A model generated the notes under the pieces. It saw only the letters and a list, made by a program, of their open reading frames with translations. It searched no databases and was not told where the DNA came from. A stretch of DNA of 64,000 bases. Origin: Magnolia sinica. Taxonomy: Eukaryota; Streptophyta; Magnoliopsida; Magnoliales; Magnoliaceae. The stretch is taken from positions 2,961,001 to 3,025,000 of the forward strand of contig NC_080583.1 in the NCBI RefSeq assembly GCF_029962835.1, read 5' to 3'. Made by a program: the position numbers and the translations under genes. This document shows, piece by piece, positions 60,840-64,000 of this stretch (the first letter of the stretch is position 1; every line of letters starts with the position of its first letter).

Positions 60840-61335
60840 CAGGTCGGTACTGGTCGGGTCTCGAAAAAGCTTTGTGGGACCCACCAATATGAACATGTTT
60901 TATCCACGCCATCCATCCATTTTTCCAGATCACTTTAGTTTATGAAACCAAAAATGAGAAAGATCCAAATCTAAAGTGGACCACACCACGGGAAACAGCA
61001 TTGATTGAATGTACACCATTAAAAACTTCTTGGGGCCACAAATGTTTTAGATCAAGCTGATATTTGATTTTTCCCTTCATCCAGATCTGTGTGAACTATT
61101 CAATGAGTTAGATGGAAAATAAACACCACAATTGGGCCTAGGAAGTTTCTAATGGTGGGTGTTCAATCACCACTGCTTCCTGTTGTGTGGTCCACCTTAG
61201 ATTTGGGTCTATCTCATTTTTTATTTTATGCCTTAAAATGATCTGAAAAAATGGTTTGACGGTGTGGATAAGATACATACATCATATACATCATGTTGGT
61301 CCCACATACCTTTTCCAGCACCGTCCCACCGAATG
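60840..61335. mobile_element. Foldback element upstream of the acyl-CoA synthetase gene
   Basis: The left arm (GGTCGGTACTGGTC, then TTTGTGGGACCCACC) is inverted at the right (GTTGGTCCCACATACC, then CCAGCACCGTCCCACCG). The internal arms pair, for example GATTGAATGTACACCATTAAAAAC against the inverse of TTTCTAATGGTGGGTGTTCAATC. It ends about 240 bases before the start codon of the gene. Confidence 0.75.
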
Positions 61336-61572
61336 CGATTGAGAAAGCGAACTCGAATTATAAAAGCTGTAGCATTTTCATTAATAAATCGCCGAAAGAA
61401 AGCTAGAAAATGGTTGGAAGCTGTTTCCATTCCGTCTTCTGAATTTATTGCTCTGATCTAACAACCATTTTCCCTCAACCCTCTTTTCTCCTCTCTTCTC
61501 TTAAATTTAGCTCTCTCCCCTCACATTCTTGCCACCCCTCCACACCACACCCCTCCTCTCACTTCAAGAAAA
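61336..61572 (+). promoter_or_regulatory. Promoter and leader of the acyl-CoA synthetase gene
   Basis: TTATAAAAG near 61357 is a TATA candidate, right after the foldback element. From about 61470 to the start codon the leader is C/T-rich (CTCCTCTCTTCTCTT, CCACACCACACCCCTCC), usual for plant 5' untranslated regions. The start site is inferred. Confidence 0.4.
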
Positions 61573-61718
61573 ATGGCCGTTTACACCGTCAAGGTCGAAG
61601 AATCTAGACCGTCCATTGGCAACACGCCGTCTGCAGGCCCTGTTTATCGTAGCATCTACGCAAAAGACGGTCTGATGGAGTTGCCACAAGGAATTCAGTC
61701 TCCTTGGGAGTTCTTCAG
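61573..61718 (+). CDS. Long-chain acyl-CoA synthetase, first exon (partial gene)
   Basis: Long-chain acyl-CoA synthetases activate fatty acids to acyl-CoA with ATP for lipid, cutin and wax synthesis. This exon encodes 48 residues and two bases of the next codon. MAVYTVKVEE is followed by SAGPVYRSIYAKDGL and SPWEFF, which align with the N-terminus of plant LACS proteins (K-V-E-E, P-S-x-G-P-V-Y-R, W-D-I-F). They look closest to the LACS1/2/4 group. The AMP-binding domain would lie in later exons. The exon ends at CAG before GTAAGAA, a strong donor. The start is the first ATG after the pyrimidine-rich leader, in AAAAATGGC context. No second exon is recognisable before the window ends. The isoform cannot be fixed from this part. 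Confidence 0.8.
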
Positions 61719-64000
61719 GTAAGAATTAGATTTCCTTTTTCATTTTGGTTTTTAGTTTTCTCAAAGATCTTTATCTTTCACGATCACCACTGTCTGATTG
61801 GATCAAGATCGAAGGTTACCGGAATTAAGCCACATTAGAACATGGACTAGTTGCATTTATTCTTCGAAATGGAGGAATGCTGCATAAAAGGAAAGAATTT
61901 CGCAATCTCGCAATCATTTAAAATGTCGGCCTTTTGGATTTATTTGAAATGAAAGATTCATTTCGGCAATGGTTTACAACACGTGTAAGTCGTTTAAGTA
62001 AAGAACACATATTTTATATTTACAATTCAAACGGTCAAAAATGTTCAAACTTACTGTAAAAATTAATCTATGTATATTTCATATAATTAAGATATTAAAA
62101 AAGATTAAAAACTATGAGATGTATTACTGAGATTTGTCATAAGTTGTCCTCATCCATTGGATTTTGGCGTTTTTTAGAGATGCAAACCATTTATTTAATA
62201 GGACTCTCATGGGATGAAAGATGTGTGAAAAAAACAAAACAAAAAAAACTCTCAAATTGAAAATTGCAATCCATTCATCATATAAAAGATTAATGTGATT
62301 ATTCAATTTCAAATCAAAGGGTTGAAATAGTCTGATTGAGAGATTTGATCGTCAAAAGATAGACCAAGTTTCAAAGGGTGAAGTTCCAATGCATCACATT
62401 GCAAAATGTGAGTTGTATTGGAACAAAAATCAGTTGTAGTTACAACCATGAGATATGGTAGTTAAAACAGAGTGATATTTTTAGATTTCATAAAACAGTT
62501 TTATTGCTTGTGCTTATCTTTAATTGGGCCCACAAGGGATTGGGAATGGATGGTACTATTTTTATACCACATGTAGAATGGACTTGAACGTAAACATTAT
62601 TGTAAATCTATGATTTTATGTGTCCATGGATTCAACGGATGAGATCATTTTGTAGAAACATATTCTTTTCCCATGGCCCGTTGTGGGTGACCCAACGGTT
62701 TGGATCATCCATACACGTGGCTCGCGTGCCCTCACTGCAAAACGTGGGAGGATGGAAAATGAAATATCTGATGAGTAGTGAAAGAGACCGGAATATTCTG
62801 CAACGCCTGTAACGTTTTTACGTAGCTGTAAGAAACAACCACTTTGTGGGGCCCACCATCTTTGATATGTGAATCGACTCAGTCTATCAGGTGAGAATTA
62901 TCATTTGATCCGTGCATACAAAAGATAAACCCGGTAAAGTCTCTGATGGAGCTGTACCAATGTGAACAATTTAAAACTACTTCTCCTAAAAGCTTTAAAT
63001 TCGCATGGAGTGGTCCACCTGTCATTTGTATTAAGCTGATTTTTATATTTTTACTCTAACTTGTGAGTTACACCTGATTAACGGGTTGGATGAAAGATAC
63101 ACACTATGGTGGCCCCACACAAAAACTTATGGTTGACATTCAATTCCCATTGTTTACTGTTGTGTGGTCCACTTGAGATGTCGATATCTCTGATGTTTTG
63201 TTTTAAAACTTAAAATCGAGGAAATAACCTGATGAGTGGAGTGGATTTCACATATACAGCATGGTAGACCCCACAGGCTTTGGTGTTTTAAGGGCTGCAT
63301 AACGCAGAAGATTGCAGAGGATTCTTGTCCTAGTAAAAGAACGGAACTACATCGAATGCCGAATTAAGTAAACGAGAGGCTTCTTGCTATTCAAATTCAA
63401 TATTCGAAATGATTTGTCAACTACACTTGTTTTTAACAGAGCAAGCAACTAATCTTTATGTGGTCATATTTGGGTGGGAGTATCAGGCCCGAGGATTGGG
63501 CTTGAGCTTAAAAATCAAGCATGTTTCAAAATTGGGCTAGTTTTGGACATAGCGCCAACATGTGTACCTTTAAAATCACAACTATAACAACTTAAATAGA
63601 TGACTATGAAGATGAAGGGCCATTTTCTATATGGAGTTTACCATGCCAATGGAAGAGGATGAGAGGGAGGAAGACAGATACAAAAAAGAAGACATGGTCT
63701 AATGGATTCCAAATGGCAATTCCCCATCTCTTTCCTCATGGGAACCACAACCTGTGAGAGATCTGAAGGCCATACGCTTTCTCACTTTTTTGGGATTGGG
63801 TTTGAATTGGACAATTTTGGCCCATCATGGGCTCAGGTTAGGTTTGGACTTTCATACAACAATGTGGGCTAGCTAGGGTAGAGCTTGGCTTGGCCTTAAC
63901 CCGTCCATTTGTTGGGAAATAGTGTTAAAAGTAGTAGATAAAATTCACAAATAGAAAATAAAATAAAATAAAGATGACTTATAAAGTTGAGTTAAGGTGT
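61719..64000 (+). other. First intron of the acyl-CoA synthetase gene, or its start
   Basis: It begins GTAAGAATTAG. At least 2.3 kb without a recognisable exon follows. It holds one TIR element, listed separately, and otherwise AT-rich sequence. The gene must continue past the window edge if intact. Confidence 0.6.
62830..63310. mobile_element. TIR element in the acyl-CoA synthetase intron
   Basis: The left arm (TTTGTGGGGCCCACCATC, TATGTGAATCGACTC, ATCAGGTGA) is inverted at the right (ATGAGTGGAGTGGATTTCACATATAC, GGTAGACCCCACAGGC). Arms are about 60 bp or more. A related fragment lies near 56250-56370. It has no coding capacity. Confidence 0.65.

Overview
This looks like a gene-poor stretch of a plant nuclear chromosome. 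The style of its short repeats (many copies of a foldback element with GGGGCCCACCATGATG near its ends) suggests a magnoliid such as a laurel, magnolia or tulip-tree relative. That assignment is inferred from remembered sequence style, not from a search. Almost all of the 64 kb is transposon-derived; I can support three protein genes and one tRNA gene.

Host genes, in order. An intronless ATL-type RING-H2 E3 ubiquitin ligase lies on the plus strand (12494-13606). A tRNA-Asp(GTC) lies on the minus strand (18947-19018). A complete, intact psbO gene for the 33 kDa oxygen-evolving protein of photosystem II lies on the minus strand (two exons, 23496 down to 21443). The first exon of a long-chain acyl-CoA synthetase gene lies on the plus strand (61573-61718), and the rest of that gene is beyond the window. 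The genes share no evident pathway.

Repeats. (1) hAT-like nonautonomous elements with TAGGG(N)TGTACAC ends; four have 8-bp target duplications that can be read directly (near 6.6, 47.6, 49.5 and 57.3 kb). (2) Foldback elements of about 450-520 bp in which almost the whole length is an inverted repeat. One sits in the psbO intron and one sits just upstream of the acyl-CoA synthetase gene. (3) Tourist-like elements with 3-bp TAA/TTA duplications, some enclosing the same foldback core. (4) Two tRNA-derived SINEs. (5) A 5'-truncated L1-type LINE (42680-46618, minus strand). (6) An LTR retrotransposon fossil of the Ty3/gypsy Tat type (27594-37747) with both LTRs, a 5-bp target duplication and an extra antisense gene. 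(7) A 2.95-kb solo LTR (49805-52754).

Layout. 1-12.4 kb is old nested repeats. 12.4-24.9 kb is the gene island with the ATL gene, tRNA-Asp and psbO. 27.2-38 kb is the Tat retrotransposon inserted into an older LTR fragment. 39-40.3 kb is an element filled with a degenerate minisatellite. 42.7-46.6 kb is the LINE. 47.6-53.7 kb holds layered insertions, including a three-level nest at 49.3-53.7 kb. 55.1-56.0 kb is a second tandem-repeat block. 57-61.3 kb is a cluster of foldback and hAT-like elements leading into the acyl-CoA synthetase promoter. All boundaries were read by eye; those given without a target duplication are approximate.
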